Assembly: GCA_910587735.1 (NCBI GenBank)
Contig: CAJUNT010000044.1
Coordinates: 1 to 13,132 of the forward strand
DNA length: 13,132 nt
Source of the DNA: an uncultured Clostridia bacterium
GTDB lineage: Bacteria > Bacillota > Clostridia > Lachnospirales > Anaerotignaceae
Direction: 5' to 3'
Part shown: in pieces, positions 1 to 7,528 of the stretch
Numbering within the stretch: the first letter of the stretch is position 1
How the letters are laid out: each line of letters begins with the position of its first letter
Notes under the pieces: model-generated
The model's input: the letters and a program-made list of their open reading frames with translations, nothing else
Databases searched by the model: none
Told to the model about the DNA's origin: nothing
Position numbers and translations under genes: made by a program

Positions 1-78
1 TTGTACTTCTAACAAGGAGCTGTTGTCTATATCATTTTAACGTAACAGAACCTAATAACAGATAGGAGGGTAATTATT

Positions 79-744
79 ATGAATATATTTGATATTTTAG
101 GTCCAGTTATGGTTGGACCATCTAGTTCTCATACAGCAGGCGCAACAAAAATCGGTTTAACAGCAAGAAAATTATTAGCAGAAAAGCCAATTAAAGCAGA
201 TATTTATTTACATGGTTCTTTTGCAGCAACAGGTGTCGGACATGGTACAGACAAAGCGTTAATTGCAGGTATACTAGGTATGCAAGCAGATGATATGAGA
301 ATTCCTCATAGTTTTGATGTGGCAAAAGAAGAAGGCTTAACTTTTTCTATACAAAATAAAAACTTAAAAGAGGCACACCCTAATACAGCACTCATTGAAA
401 TAGAAGGAGAGCAAGGACGTACATTAAAAATACAAGCCTCCTCATTGGGTGGTGGCAGAATTATGGTAAATAAAATTGATGATATTGATGTTAATTTCAG
501 TGGTGAATACAATACATTGATTATACATAATGTAGACCAGCCTGGACACGTTGCAGAAGTGACATCTCTTTTGGCACACAAAGGCGTTAATGTAGCAAAT
601 ATGCATTTATATCGTGACAGACGTGGCGGATATGCTTGTATGGTAATTGAAATTGACCAACAAATGCCACAATCTGGCTTAGATTGGCTAAAAAGAGTAG
701 AGGGTATTATAAAAGTAACATATTTTAATAGGGAGGTAGAATAA
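79..744 (+). CDS. sdaAB: L-serine dehydratase, iron-sulfur-dependent, beta subunit
   Basis: This is the small subunit of the two-subunit [4Fe-4S] L-serine dehydratase, which converts L-serine to pyruvate and ammonia in the cytoplasm. The 221 residues match the usual beta-subunit length. The N-terminal half carries family signatures: GPSSSHTAG at residues 13-21, HGSFAATGVGHGTDKAL at 45-61 and ASSLGGGRI at 120-128. From about residue 147 to 215 there is an ACT domain (LIIHNVDQPGHVAEVTSLL and following), a fold that often binds amino-acid ligands. The ATG at 79 has a strong SD, GGAGGG at 65-70, spaced 8 nt. The gene ends 1 nt before sdaAA, so the two subunits are co-translated. I found no convincing promoter in the 78 bases upstream, so the promoter may lie outside the window or be non-canonical. 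Confidence 0.95.
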   Translation: MNIFDILGPVMVGPSSSHTAGATKIGLTARKLLAEKPIKADIYLHGSFAATGVGHGTDKALIAGILGMQADDMRIPHSFDVAKEEGLTFSIQNKNLKEAHPNTALIEIEGEQGRTLKIQASSLGGGRIMVNKIDDIDVNFSGEYNTLIIHNVDQPGHVAEVTSLLAHKGVNVANMHLYRDRRGGYACMVIEIDQQMPQSGLDWLKRVEGIIKVTYFNREVE

Positions 745-745
745 T

Positions 746-1618
746 ATGTCCTATCATGCAATAAAAGAATGGTTAGCTACAGCGGAAGAAAAACAAATTC
801 CATTATGGGAAGTAGTACTGCAAGATGATATGTCAGAAAGAGCTGTTTCAAGAGAAGATTCTTTAAAAGAAATGGAAAGAATATGGGACGCTATGCTTTT
901 ATCCGCAGAACAATATGACGGAACATTACGCTCTAACAGTGGACTTGTAGGAACAGATGGTCAAAAATTAGAAGATTACGGCAAAAAAGGAAATACACTT
1001 TGCGGTGATTTTATGAATAAAGTTATGACAAGAGCAGTACAAGTAAGTGAATCTAATGCTTGTATGAAAAGAATTGTCGCAGCACCTACCGCTGGTTCTT
1101 GTGGTGTTATGCCTGCTGTATTTGTAACATTATATAAAGAAGGCAAAGCAACAAAAGAACAAATTATAGAAGCATTATATGTTGCTTCTGGTATTGGTAA
1201 AGTAGTAGCAGAAAGGGCATCTATTGCTGGTGCATCTGGCGGCTGCCAAGCTGAAGTTGGTACAGCATCTGCAATGACAGCAGGCGCATTAGCCGCATTA
1301 CATGGCTGCACTGGAAAACAAGTAGGAGATGCATTATCTATTGCCTTAAAAAATCTCTTAGGATTAGCTTGTGACCCTGTTGCCGGATTGGTAGAAGTAC
1401 CTTGTGTAAAAAGAAATGTAATAGGTGCTATCAATGCTGTTGCAGCAGCAGATATGGTGCTGGCAGGTATTGATAGTGTGATACCTCCTGATGATGTAAT
1501 TGATGCTATGGGAGAAATAGGACATGAAATGTCATATAAAATAAAAGAAACTGCTTTAGGTGGTTTAGCAGCAACACCAACAGGACAAGCGATTGCAGAT
1601 AGAGTATTGCAAAAATAA
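746..1618 (+). CDS. sdaAA: L-serine dehydratase, iron-sulfur-dependent, alpha subunit
   Basis: This is the catalytic alpha subunit that carries the iron-sulfur cluster and eliminates water and ammonia from L-serine, working with SdaAB encoded just upstream. Its 290 residues are normal for the family. Visible motifs are SNSGLVGTDG (63-72), APTAGSCGVMPA (113-124), GASGGCQAEVG (162-172) and LACDPVAGLVEVPCVKRN (207-224). Cysteines 167, 209 and 220 have spacings of 42 and 11, which as I recall match the three cluster ligands of the structurally studied Legionella enzyme. The C-terminus (VLQK) lacks the terminal cysteine seen in that fused enzyme, as expected for the split type. The start is fixed by GGGAGG at 731-736 inside the end of sdaAB. 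A hairpin terminator follows the stop. Confidence 0.95.
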   Translation: MSYHAIKEWLATAEEKQIPLWEVVLQDDMSERAVSREDSLKEMERIWDAMLLSAEQYDGTLRSNSGLVGTDGQKLEDYGKKGNTLCGDFMNKVMTRAVQVSESNACMKRIVAAPTAGSCGVMPAVFVTLYKEGKATKEQIIEALYVASGIGKVVAERASIAGASGGCQAEVGTASAMTAGALAALHGCTGKQVGDALSIALKNLLGLACDPVAGLVEVPCVKRNVIGAINAVAAADMVLAGIDSVIPPDDVIDAMGEIGHEMSYKIKETALGGLAATPTGQAIADRVLQK

Positions 1619-1632
1619 ATAATATATACAAT

Positions 1633-1666
1633 AAAAACAAGTCTTAAAAGGCTTGTTTTTTATATA
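1633..1666. terminator. Bidirectional intrinsic terminator between sdaAA and the convergent small gene
   Basis: The arms 1633-1643 and 1650-1660 pair over 11 bp (one G-T wobble) around the 6-nt loop TTAAAA. A T run follows on the plus strand and a T-rich stretch on the minus strand. The minus-strand stop codon of the 1660-1992 gene overlaps the hairpin. It can therefore end both the sda operon and the convergent gene. Confidence 0.85.
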
Positions 1667-1992
1667 TTTGTTTTATTTACAATACGTATGTATGCTCCTG
1701 CACAACAGTGCATCATTACAGCATTGCAAGTATAATGAATACATTTTTCATTTTTTATTTCTGCCACAACACCATCTAATAGTTCATTTAATAATATGAT
1801 TCCTTTTTCTACTTCTAATGTTGATACAGCAGATACTAAGGTATCCATATCACCTAACCAGCAATATATATTTTGATTTTTCAATTTTTCAATATTTGAA
1901 AAACAATTTTTTGTTAATAAAAAAGCATTTTCGGGTATATCACTTTTTTGTTCCGTTATATAAAGTATTTTCTCTGTCATAATATTCTTCAT
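1660..1992 (-). CDS. Small cysteine-rich protein of unknown function
   Basis: I do not recognise the family of this 110-residue protein. It has no clear signal peptide and no membrane segment long enough to be convincing. It carries six cysteines (30, 44, 84, 89, 96, 97). Four of these, with two histidines, cluster near the C-terminus in CIHYTCNAVMMHCCAG (84-99), which could bind metal or form disulfides. The middle part (about 45-80) reads like a soluble alpha/beta fold. That the gene is real is supported by a promoter at 2029-2057 with 17-bp spacing, by AAGGAG just upstream, and by a terminator at its stop. The start is uncertain: the first ATG (1992) is only 3 nt from the SD, while the next in-frame ATG (1980) is 15 nt away. 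It is transcribed alone, convergent to sdaAA and divergent from metF. Confidence 0.7.
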   Translation of the reverse strand: MKNIMTEKILYITEQKSDIPENAFLLTKNCFSNIEKLKNQNIYCWLGDMDTLVSAVSTLEVEKGIILLNELLDGVVAEIKNEKCIHYTCNAVMMHCCAGAYIRIVNKTNI

Positions 1993-2028
1993 TATCTCCT
2001 TTTCATTATTTATAACTCTTTTGTATTT

Positions 2029-2057
2029 ATTATAAAATAATACTTTGTATACGTCTA
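2029..2057 (-). promoter_or_regulatory. Predicted sigma-A-type promoter of the small cysteine-rich gene
   Basis: Read on the minus strand, TAGACG (2052-2057) and a perfect TATAAT (2029-2034) are separated by exactly 17 bp. The predicted transcript start, near 2022, leaves about 30 nt of leader before the ATG at 1992. The -35 matches TTGACA at four of six positions. Confidence 0.5.
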
Positions 2058-2152
2058 TTGTTATTAACTAAAATCATATATTTTAAATTATTTTCATTTA
2101 ATATAAATGATATTCTCATAATAGTTAATCATATTGATTTCTATTTGATTTA

Positions 2153-2181
2153 TTGTATTTTTACGACAAAATTGCTATAAT
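2153..2181 (+). promoter_or_regulatory. Predicted extended -10 promoter of the metF operon
   Basis: TTGTAT (2153-2158) and TATAAT (2176-2181) are separated by 17 bp, and TGC directly precedes the -10, giving an extended -10 element. The predicted start site near 2188 leaves a leader of only about 34 nt before the metF ATG. That is too short for a SAM riboswitch or a T-box. Confidence 0.6.
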
Positions 2182-2203
2182 GAGTTATCATGAAATCATT
2201 ATA
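2176..2203. promoter_or_regulatory. Inverted repeat over the metF -10 box and start site (candidate operator)
   Basis: The arms TATAATGA (2176-2183) and TCATTATA (2196-2203) are perfect 8-bp inverted repeats separated by 12 nt. The left arm contains the whole -10 box and the repeat spans the predicted transcription start. This is where a dimeric repressor would act, although the AT-rich composition makes a chance palindrome possible. Confidence 0.35.
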
Positions 2204-2221
2204 AGAAAGGGGTTTTCGTAT

Positions 2222-3085
2222 ATGAAAATAAAAGATATTATTTGTGCAGAAAGACCTACATTATCATTTGAAATTTTTCCTCCAAAACCTGGTGCAGATT
2301 TTGAACCTGTCAAAAAAGCAGCAGAAGAAATTGCAAAATTAAAACCTGATTTTATATCTGTAACATATGGCGCTGGAGGAGGTACAAGTAGCAACACAAT
2401 TAAAATTGCCTCTTACATACAACAATTAGGTGTAACTGCATTAGCACATTTAACTTGTGCATCTTCTACCAAATATGAAGTGGAAGCAGTATTACAAGAA
2501 ATCAAACAAAATAATATTGAAAATGTATTAGCACTTAGAGGAGATATACCAGAAGGTAGTGATTTTCCTCAGCCAAATCAATATCGTTATGCAAGTGAAC
2601 TAGTAGAACATATCAAAAAAAGCAGTGATATTTGTGTTGGAGGTGCTTGCTATCCAGAAGGACATACAGAATCTCCTACAAGAGCAGAAGATATTACCCA
2701 TATGAAAATAAAAGCAGATATGGGATGTGATTTTTTAACAACACAAATGTTTTTTGATAACAATATATTATATAACTACTTATATCATATCAGAGAAGCT
2801 GGTATTACTACACCTGTACTTGCTGGGATTATGCCTGTAACAAATGGAAAACAAATCGCAAGAATCTGTCAACTTTCTGGTACAATACTTCCTCAAAGAT
2901 TTCGTGCTATAGTAGATAAATTTGGCGATAAACCAGAATCTATGAAACAAGCAGGTATTGCTTATGCTACGGACCAAATTATTGATTTAATTGCAAATGG
3001 TGTAAAAGGAATTCATGTATATTCTATGAATAAGTCAGATGTAGCAGCAAAAATCGTAGAAAATCTTTCAGAAATAATTAGGTAA
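2222..3085 (+). CDS. metF: Methylenetetrahydrofolate reductase
   Basis: This cytoplasmic flavoenzyme reduces 5,10-methylenetetrahydrofolate to 5-methyltetrahydrofolate, the methyl donor for the MetH encoded two genes downstream. The 287 residues match the bacterial MetF barrel. Motifs include SFEIFPPK (15-22), with E17 at the position of the catalytic glutamate, LRGD (105-108), YPEGH (144-148), FLTTQMFFDN (171-180) and the C-terminal GIHVYSMN (263-270). The ATG at 2222 is chosen because GGGG (2209-2212, in AAAGGGG) lies 9 nt upstream. A longer reading from a TTG at 2153 would begin inside the -35 box and add 23 unrelated residues. Its TAA shares bases with a possible ATG of the next gene, so the operon is tightly coupled. 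I cannot tell the electron donor from sequence alone. Confidence 0.93.
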   Translation: MKIKDIICAERPTLSFEIFPPKPGADFEPVKKAAEEIAKLKPDFISVTYGAGGGTSSNTIKIASYIQQLGVTALAHLTCASSTKYEVEAVLQEIKQNNIENVLALRGDIPEGSDFPQPNQYRYASELVEHIKKSSDICVGGACYPEGHTESPTRAEDITHMKIKADMGCDFLTTQMFFDNNILYNYLYHIREAGITTPVLAGIMPVTNGKQIARICQLSGTILPQRFRAIVDKFGDKPESMKQAGIAYATDQIIDLIANGVKGIHVYSMNKSDVAAKIVENLSEIIR

Positions 3086-3090
3086 TGATT

Positions 3091-3756
3091 ATGAATGTAA
3101 AAGATATCCCTCAAAAAGAAGTTTTTCGCTATTTAGGCTATCACAATACAATACCAAGTGAAACAATACAAAGTGTTGTAATAGATTGTATTTCAGAATT
3201 ACTGAATCATTGTTCTATACATCACACATATAAAATATTTGATTGTACTATACAACATACAAAAATTATAATTGACAATCACGTTATAATAGAAAGCAAA
3301 AATCTTTCTAAAAATTTGAATGAATGTAATCAAGTGATATTATTTGCTGCAACATTAGGCGTACAAGCTGATATTTTATTAAAAAAATATAGCCATATTG
3401 ATATGAGTAAAGCAGTAATTATGCAGGCAGCAGCAGCAGCAGTAATAGAAGAATATTGTGACCAATGTCAAATGGAAATTGAAAAAACATTAGCAAAACA
3501 AAAACTTTTTTTACGTCCTCGTTTTAGTCCTGGTTATGGTGATTTCGATTTAATACATCAAAAAGATTTTATTACATTATTAGATTGTCCCAGAAAAATT
3601 GGTTTGACATTGACAAATAGTTTTCTATTAGCTCCTTCTAAATCTGTCACAGCCGTTATGGGAATATCTAAGACAAATAAACATTGTCATATAAAAGGCT
3701 GTGAAGCCTGCACAAAAACAAATTGTATATTTAGAAGGGGAGATGATGCTATTTGA
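3091..3756 (+). CDS. Stand-alone methionine synthase activation-domain protein
   Basis: This 221-residue protein resembles the C-terminal activation domain of full-length MetH, which binds S-adenosylmethionine and remethylates inactive cob(II)alamin after reduction. The key motif is RPRFSPGYGDF at residues 142-152, matching the R-x-x-x-GY SAM-binding signature. The downstream MetH lacks this domain, so this protein almost certainly works on it in trans. After the domain there is a four-cysteine tail, C199-x4-C204-x2-C207-x4-C212, that could hold a metal or iron-sulfur centre; this is not part of the E. coli domain. The start is ambiguous. The ATG at 3085 overlaps the metF stop (TAATG) but is only 2 nt from the weak SD AGG (3080-3082), whereas the ATG at 3091 is 8 nt away and is preferred. 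Its TGA overlaps the metH start. Confidence 0.85.
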   Translation: MNVKDIPQKEVFRYLGYHNTIPSETIQSVVIDCISELLNHCSIHHTYKIFDCTIQHTKIIIDNHVIIESKNLSKNLNECNQVILFAATLGVQADILLKKYSHIDMSKAVIMQAAAAAVIEEYCDQCQMEIEKTLAKQKLFLRPRFSPGYGDFDLIHQKDFITLLDCPRKIGLTLTNSFLLAPSKSVTAVMGISKTNKHCHIKGCEACTKTNCIFRRGDDAI

Positions 3757-6137
3757 GTATATTAGAATTATTAGGAAGTCGTATAGTCTTTTTTGATGGA
3801 GGTACTGGTACACTTTTGCAACAAAAAGGACTGCAAGCAGGTGAATTACCTGAAATTTGGAATATAGAGAAAAAACAGGCATTAATTGAAATACATCAAA
3901 ATTACTTTGAATCTGGCAGTGACATTGTTTTAACAAATACATTTGGTGCAAATCGTATTAAATTACATGATATTGATTATAGTATAGAACAAATTATTAC
4001 TGCTGCTGTTGAAAATGCTAAAATTGCTGCAAAGAATGCTTGTATTAATCGTAAAGGATATGTTGCATTAGATATTGGTCCAAGTGGAAAATTATTGCAA
4101 CCATTAGGTGATTTATCTTTTGAAAATGCCTATGCTGCTTTTCAAGAAATGGCTATCGCTGGAGAAAAAGCAGGTGCAGACCTCATTGTAATAGAAACAA
4201 TGAGCGATATTTATGAAACAAAAGCAGCAGTATTAGCTGCAAAAGAAAATACAAATTTGCCTGTATTTGTTACTGTTGTATTTGATGAAAAAGGAAAATT
4301 GTTAACAGGAAGTGACGTTAATACTGTCGTTGCTGTATTGGAAGGACTTGGTGTAGATGCACTTGGTATCAACTGCGGACTTGGTCCTCATCAAATGTTA
4401 TCACTTGCAGAGCAAATATTAGAAAATTGTTCTATTCCAGTAATTATAAAGCCAAATGCTGGTTTACCCAGAAATGAAAATGGCAAAACAGTATTTGATG
4501 TATCTCCTGAAGAATTTGCACAAGCAATGGAAAAAATAGTAGACAAAGGTATTTGTATTGTGGGAGGTTGCTGTGGTACAACACCAGCTCATATTAAAGC
4601 ATTATATGAACATTGTAAAAATAAAACACTTTTGCCTATTATACCCAAAAATAAAACAATAGTGTCATCTTATACACATACTGTTGAAATAGGAAACTCT
4701 CCAATCATAATAGGAGAACGTATTAACCCCACAGGAAAATCTCGTTTTAAACAAGCATTAAGAGAAAAAGATTTTGATTATATATTGCGAGAAGGATTTT
4801 CACAACAACAAAAAGGTGCTCATATATTAGATGTCAATGTTGGATTGCCTGATATAGATGAAACACAAATGCTTATTTCTGTTATGAAAGAATTACAAAG
4901 TGTTATTGATTTGCCTTTGCAAATAGATACTTCTAATGTCTTAGCAATGGAACAAGCATTACGTTACTATAATGGTAAAGCTATGATTAATTCTGTAAAT
5001 GGCAAAAAGGAATCTATGGACGCTATATTCCCTATTGTTAAAAAATATGGAGGTGTAGTTGTTGGTTTAACATTAGATGAAAATGGTATACCAGAAACAG
5101 CAGAAAAACGATTTGATATTGCACAAAAAATAATTAATACCGCACAAAGTTATGGTATTTCTAAAAAGGATATTATAATAGATGTATTAGCTATGACAAT
5201 TAGTTCTGACCAATTTTCTGCTTTGGAAACATTAAAAGCATTACATATGGTAAAGCAACAGCTTGGTGTAAAAACAATTTTAGGTGTATCCAATATTTCA
5301 TTTGGGTTGCCTCAAAGAGAAATTATTACATCTCATTTCTACACTATGGCGATGCAATATGGACTTGATGCAGGTATTATCAATACCAATTCTGATGCTA
5401 TGATGCATTCTTATTATGCTTATCGTGCACTTACTGGATTAGATAATAATTGCATGAATTATATAGAACAATATGGAGGACAATCATCTATTACACTAAC
5501 AACACATTTACATACCGATATTTCTCTTTCTGATGCCATTATAAAGGGACTCAAAGAAAGAGCAAAACAAGCTGCTGAAGAACAATTACAACAAATAGAA
5601 CCTTTAACACTCATCAATACAGAGTTAATACCTGCATTAGACCATGTAGGAAAAGGATTTGAAAAGGGTAGTATATTTTTGCCTCAGCTTTTAATGAGTG
5701 CAGAAGCCGCAAAAGCTGCTTTTGAAGCAGTCAAAATAAAAATGGGTAAAAGTGGCGAGATACAAACAAAAAAAGATAAAATTATATTAGCTACTGTAAA
5801 AGGAGATATACATGATATTGGAAAAAATATTGTAAAAGTACTCTTGGAAAATTATAGTTATGATGTTGTTGATTTAGGAAAAGATGTACCTCCTGAAACC
5901 ATTGTAGAAACAGCTATTTCTCAAAATATTAAATTGATTGGGCTTAGTGCATTGATGACAACAACAGTAACAAATATGGAAGAAACAATTAAGCAACTTC
6001 ATGATAAAAAACCAGATTGCAAAATTGTTGTAGGTGGCGCAGTATTAACACAAGAATATGCAGATATGATTGGTGCTGACTATTATGCTAAGGATGCTAT
6101 GGCTACGGTATATTATGCTCAGAAAATACTTGGATAA
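3753..6137 (+). CDS. metH: Cobalamin-dependent methionine synthase, short form without activation domain
   Basis: MetH transfers the methyl of 5-methyltetrahydrofolate to homocysteine through protein-bound cobalamin. Domains in order are: homocysteine-binding barrel (about 1-290) with zinc ligands C208, C273 and C274 (INCGLG and GGCCGTTP); pterin-binding barrel (about 315-575) beginning GERINPTGK (321-329); cobalamin cap helices (about 585-672); and the Rossmann cobalamin domain (about 676-794) with DIHDIGKN at 685-692, where H687 is the expected cobalt ligand. At 794 residues it stops before the activation domain found in the 1227-residue E. coli enzyme, and that function sits in the gene just upstream. 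Translation starts at TTG 3753, overlapping the previous TGA by the four bases TTGA, with AAGGGGAG (3735-3742) 10 nt upstream. No in-frame ATG lies nearby. A hairpin terminator follows. Confidence 0.95.
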   Translation: MSILELLGSRIVFFDGGTGTLLQQKGLQAGELPEIWNIEKKQALIEIHQNYFESGSDIVLTNTFGANRIKLHDIDYSIEQIITAAVENAKIAAKNACINRKGYVALDIGPSGKLLQPLGDLSFENAYAAFQEMAIAGEKAGADLIVIETMSDIYETKAAVLAAKENTNLPVFVTVVFDEKGKLLTGSDVNTVVAVLEGLGVDALGINCGLGPHQMLSLAEQILENCSIPVIIKPNAGLPRNENGKTVFDVSPEEFAQAMEKIVDKGICIVGGCCGTTPAHIKALYEHCKNKTLLPIIPKNKTIVSSYTHTVEIGNSPIIIGERINPTGKSRFKQALREKDFDYILREGFSQQQKGAHILDVNVGLPDIDETQMLISVMKELQSVIDLPLQIDTSNVLAMEQALRYYNGKAMINSVNGKKESMDAIFPIVKKYGGVVVGLTLDENGIPETAEKRFDIAQKIINTAQSYGISKKDIIIDVLAMTISSDQFSALETLKALHMVKQQLGVKTILGVSNISFGLPQREIITSHFYTMAMQYGLDAGIINTNSDAMMHSYYAYRALTGLDNNCMNYIEQYGGQSSITLTTHLHTDISLSDAIIKGLKERAKQAAEEQLQQIEPLTLINTELIPALDHVGKGFEKGSIFLPQLLMSAEAAKAAFEAVKIKMGKSGEIQTKKDKIILATVKGDIHDIGKNIVKVLLENYSYDVVDLGKDVPPETIVETAISQNIKLIGLSALMTTTVTNMEETIKQLHDKKPDCKIVVGGAVLTQEYADMIGADYYAKDAMATVYYAQKILG

Positions 6138-6139
6138 AA

Positions 6140-6155
6140 TGTTTCATGTGGAACA
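6140..6155. other. parS-like ParB-binding site 1 (imperfect)
   Basis: TGTTTCATGTGGAACA begins 3 bp after the last base of the metH stop codon. It differs from the Bacillus parS consensus TGTTNCACGTGAAACA at two positions and is not a perfect palindrome. It is probably the weakest of the four sites. Confidence 0.7.
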
Positions 6156-6188
6156 ATTTTAACATATTAAAATATTATATTTTATAAC

Positions 6189-6226
6189 AATACCCTTCAC
6201 TAAAAAAGTAAAGGGTATTTTCATTA
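6189..6226 (+). terminator. Intrinsic terminator of the metF-metH operon
   Basis: The arms 6189-6200 and 6208-6219 pair with one internal C-A mismatch around a 7-nt A-rich loop, followed by TTTTCATT. It lies about 50 bp after the metH stop, between parS sites 1 and 2. Confidence 0.75.
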
Positions 6227-6242
6227 TTATATAATATATTAA

Positions 6243-6258
6243 TGTTTCACGTGAAACA
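6243..6258. other. parS-like ParB-binding site 2 (perfect)
   Basis: TGTTTCACGTGAAACA is a perfect match to the parS consensus and a perfect palindrome that extends to 20 bp (6241-6260). It lies between the metH terminator and the terminator of the par operon, in the gap where the two operons converge. Confidence 0.9.
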
Positions 6259-6265
6259 TTTTATA

Positions 6266-6299
6266 AAAAAATGCTGTATTATCTTACAGCACTTTTTTT
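6266..6299 (-). terminator. Intrinsic terminator of the parA-parB-DUF4446 operon
   Basis: On the minus strand a 7-bp stem (6272-6278 with 6285-6291, 6-nt loop), extended by A-T pairs beyond one mismatch, is followed by a run of seven T. It starts at the stop codon of the DUF4446 gene. Confidence 0.85.
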
Positions 6300-7515
6300 A
6301 ACTTCCCAATGAATTTTTATTTGAGTCTATATCCTTTTGATTCTTTTTTACTGCACTTTTAATTGCTTTTTTCACTGCCGTTTTAATTTCTTCTTCTGCT
6401 GTTATTACCATTTGTTCTTCATCTATTGTAGTAATAGGCTTTTTTTGACTGATTTCTCTCTGCTGCTTTTCTGTTTTTTGAGCAATCTGTTCAATAATAT
6501 TTTCTACAGAATCAGAAAGCACATTAATATTCTTTTCTTCTTTTTCTGATTTATCAGATGAAATTTTTTCTATCTCTGATATAATATTAATTTGTTCTGT
6601 ATGAAATGGCTCAGGTCTATGATATTTTTTTACTATGTTTTCTTCTGCTTTTTTTTCTGTTAAAAGTAATACTTGTTCCTCCAAACGACGTACTTTTTCT
6701 TCCGTTTCAATTTGCTGGTTATCTTTTTCCATTTGTATTGTTTCTTTTACTAATTCCTTTACAGTTTCTTTTATATTTTCCATTTCAACTTCATTTTTGA
6801 TTATAACTGTATTTTCTGAAATTTGTTGTGCAATTTCTTCTTCAGCCATAATGGAAGCCTTCTCATTTGTTGTTACATCGCCTATCATTTTCAATTTTTC
6901 TTTTTCATTATATTGTTGTTTCTCTGATTTCGGTTCAAATAGTGGTTTATCCTTCCATTTGAATATACGTTTTGGTTTCACTTTTACTACTTTTTCTGCT
7001 TTTCTTCTATAAGCATTTTGCTGTGCCATTTCTACTGCTTGTAATTCCTCTGTTGAAAGTACATATGTACTTACTCCCATTTCAATGGGTTTTGCATATG
7101 TAAAAGAACCTGTTCTACTATGTATACTATTCAAAACAATACCATTATCTTTTGCGTCAAGCAAAGCTAATGCAAAACAAAGATTTCCTCCCATTTCATC
7201 AAAAGGATTATAGCGAATAATACCCACTTTCTGTATATTTTCAGACATAATTGCGTCCATATCTGTTACCATGTCCAATAGTTTACCATATTCTTGTTCT
7301 ATTGCTTTTGCTGTTTCAAAATATGCATCAATTTTCATTTCTAAATTATAGTCTGGTCTGCGACTTGTACCCATAAAAATATCGTATCGTTTTCTTTCTC
7401 TTGCTACTTTTAAAAATAATATCATACATAATATAAAAAGCAGTATTACTGCTACTATCAAACCACCTAATATAAAAGGAAGATACAACTGTATCATCGC
7501 ATTTAATATTTCCAC
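6298..7515 (-). CDS. Membrane-anchored DUF4446 protein with long charged coiled-coil tail
   Basis: This is the third gene of the par operon. Residues 9-36 form one hydrophobic transmembrane helix next to a basic stretch. Residues about 45-165 match my recollection of the DUF4446 family often found beside ParA/ParB in Clostridia; a marker is VGIIRYNPFDEMGG (97-110), followed by the conserved-looking NLCFALALLDAKDNG. A basic linker (170-200) leads to about 200 residues rich in Glu, Lys, Ile and Gln that look like interrupted coiled coil, ending in a basic amphipathic segment (377-396). Typical family members are, as I recall, about 150-180 residues, so the tail is unusual. The start is GTG 7515, with GAGGTG (7522-7527) 6 nt upstream and 13 nt after the parB stop. 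Biochemical function is unknown; a membrane link for segregation is inference. Confidence 0.8.
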   Translation of the reverse strand: MEILNAMIQLYLPFILGGLIVAVILLFILCMILFLKVARERKRYDIFMGTSRRPDYNLEMKIDAYFETAKAIEQEYGKLLDMVTDMDAIMSENIQKVGIIRYNPFDEMGGNLCFALALLDAKDNGIVLNSIHSRTGSFTYAKPIEMGVSTYVLSTEELQAVEMAQQNAYRRKAEKVVKVKPKRIFKWKDKPLFEPKSEKQQYNEKEKLKMIGDVTTNEKASIMAEEEIAQQISENTVIIKNEVEMENIKETVKELVKETIQMEKDNQQIETEEKVRRLEEQVLLLTEKKAEENIVKKYHRPEPFHTEQINIISEIEKISSDKSEKEEKNINVLSDSVENIIEQIAQKTEKQQREISQKKPITTIDEEQMVITAEEEIKTAVKKAIKSAVKKNQKDIDSNKNSLGS

Positions 7516-7528
7516 ATATCACACCTCA

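Noticed and set aside
976..1434. 152-residue minus-strand frame inside sdaAA
   Set aside because: It is the antisense shadow of a clearly coding alpha subunit and lacks a ribosome binding site.
2153..2221. N-terminal extension of MetF from the TTG at 2153
   Set aside because: The TTG is the first triplet of the predicted -35 box, and the ATG at 2222 has a proper SD and matches normal MetF length.
6337..7012. Phe/Ser/Leu-rich plus-strand frames opposite the DUF4446 gene
   Set aside because: They are the mirror of the Lys/Glu-rich tail codons on the minus strand, with no SD sites and no sensible composition.
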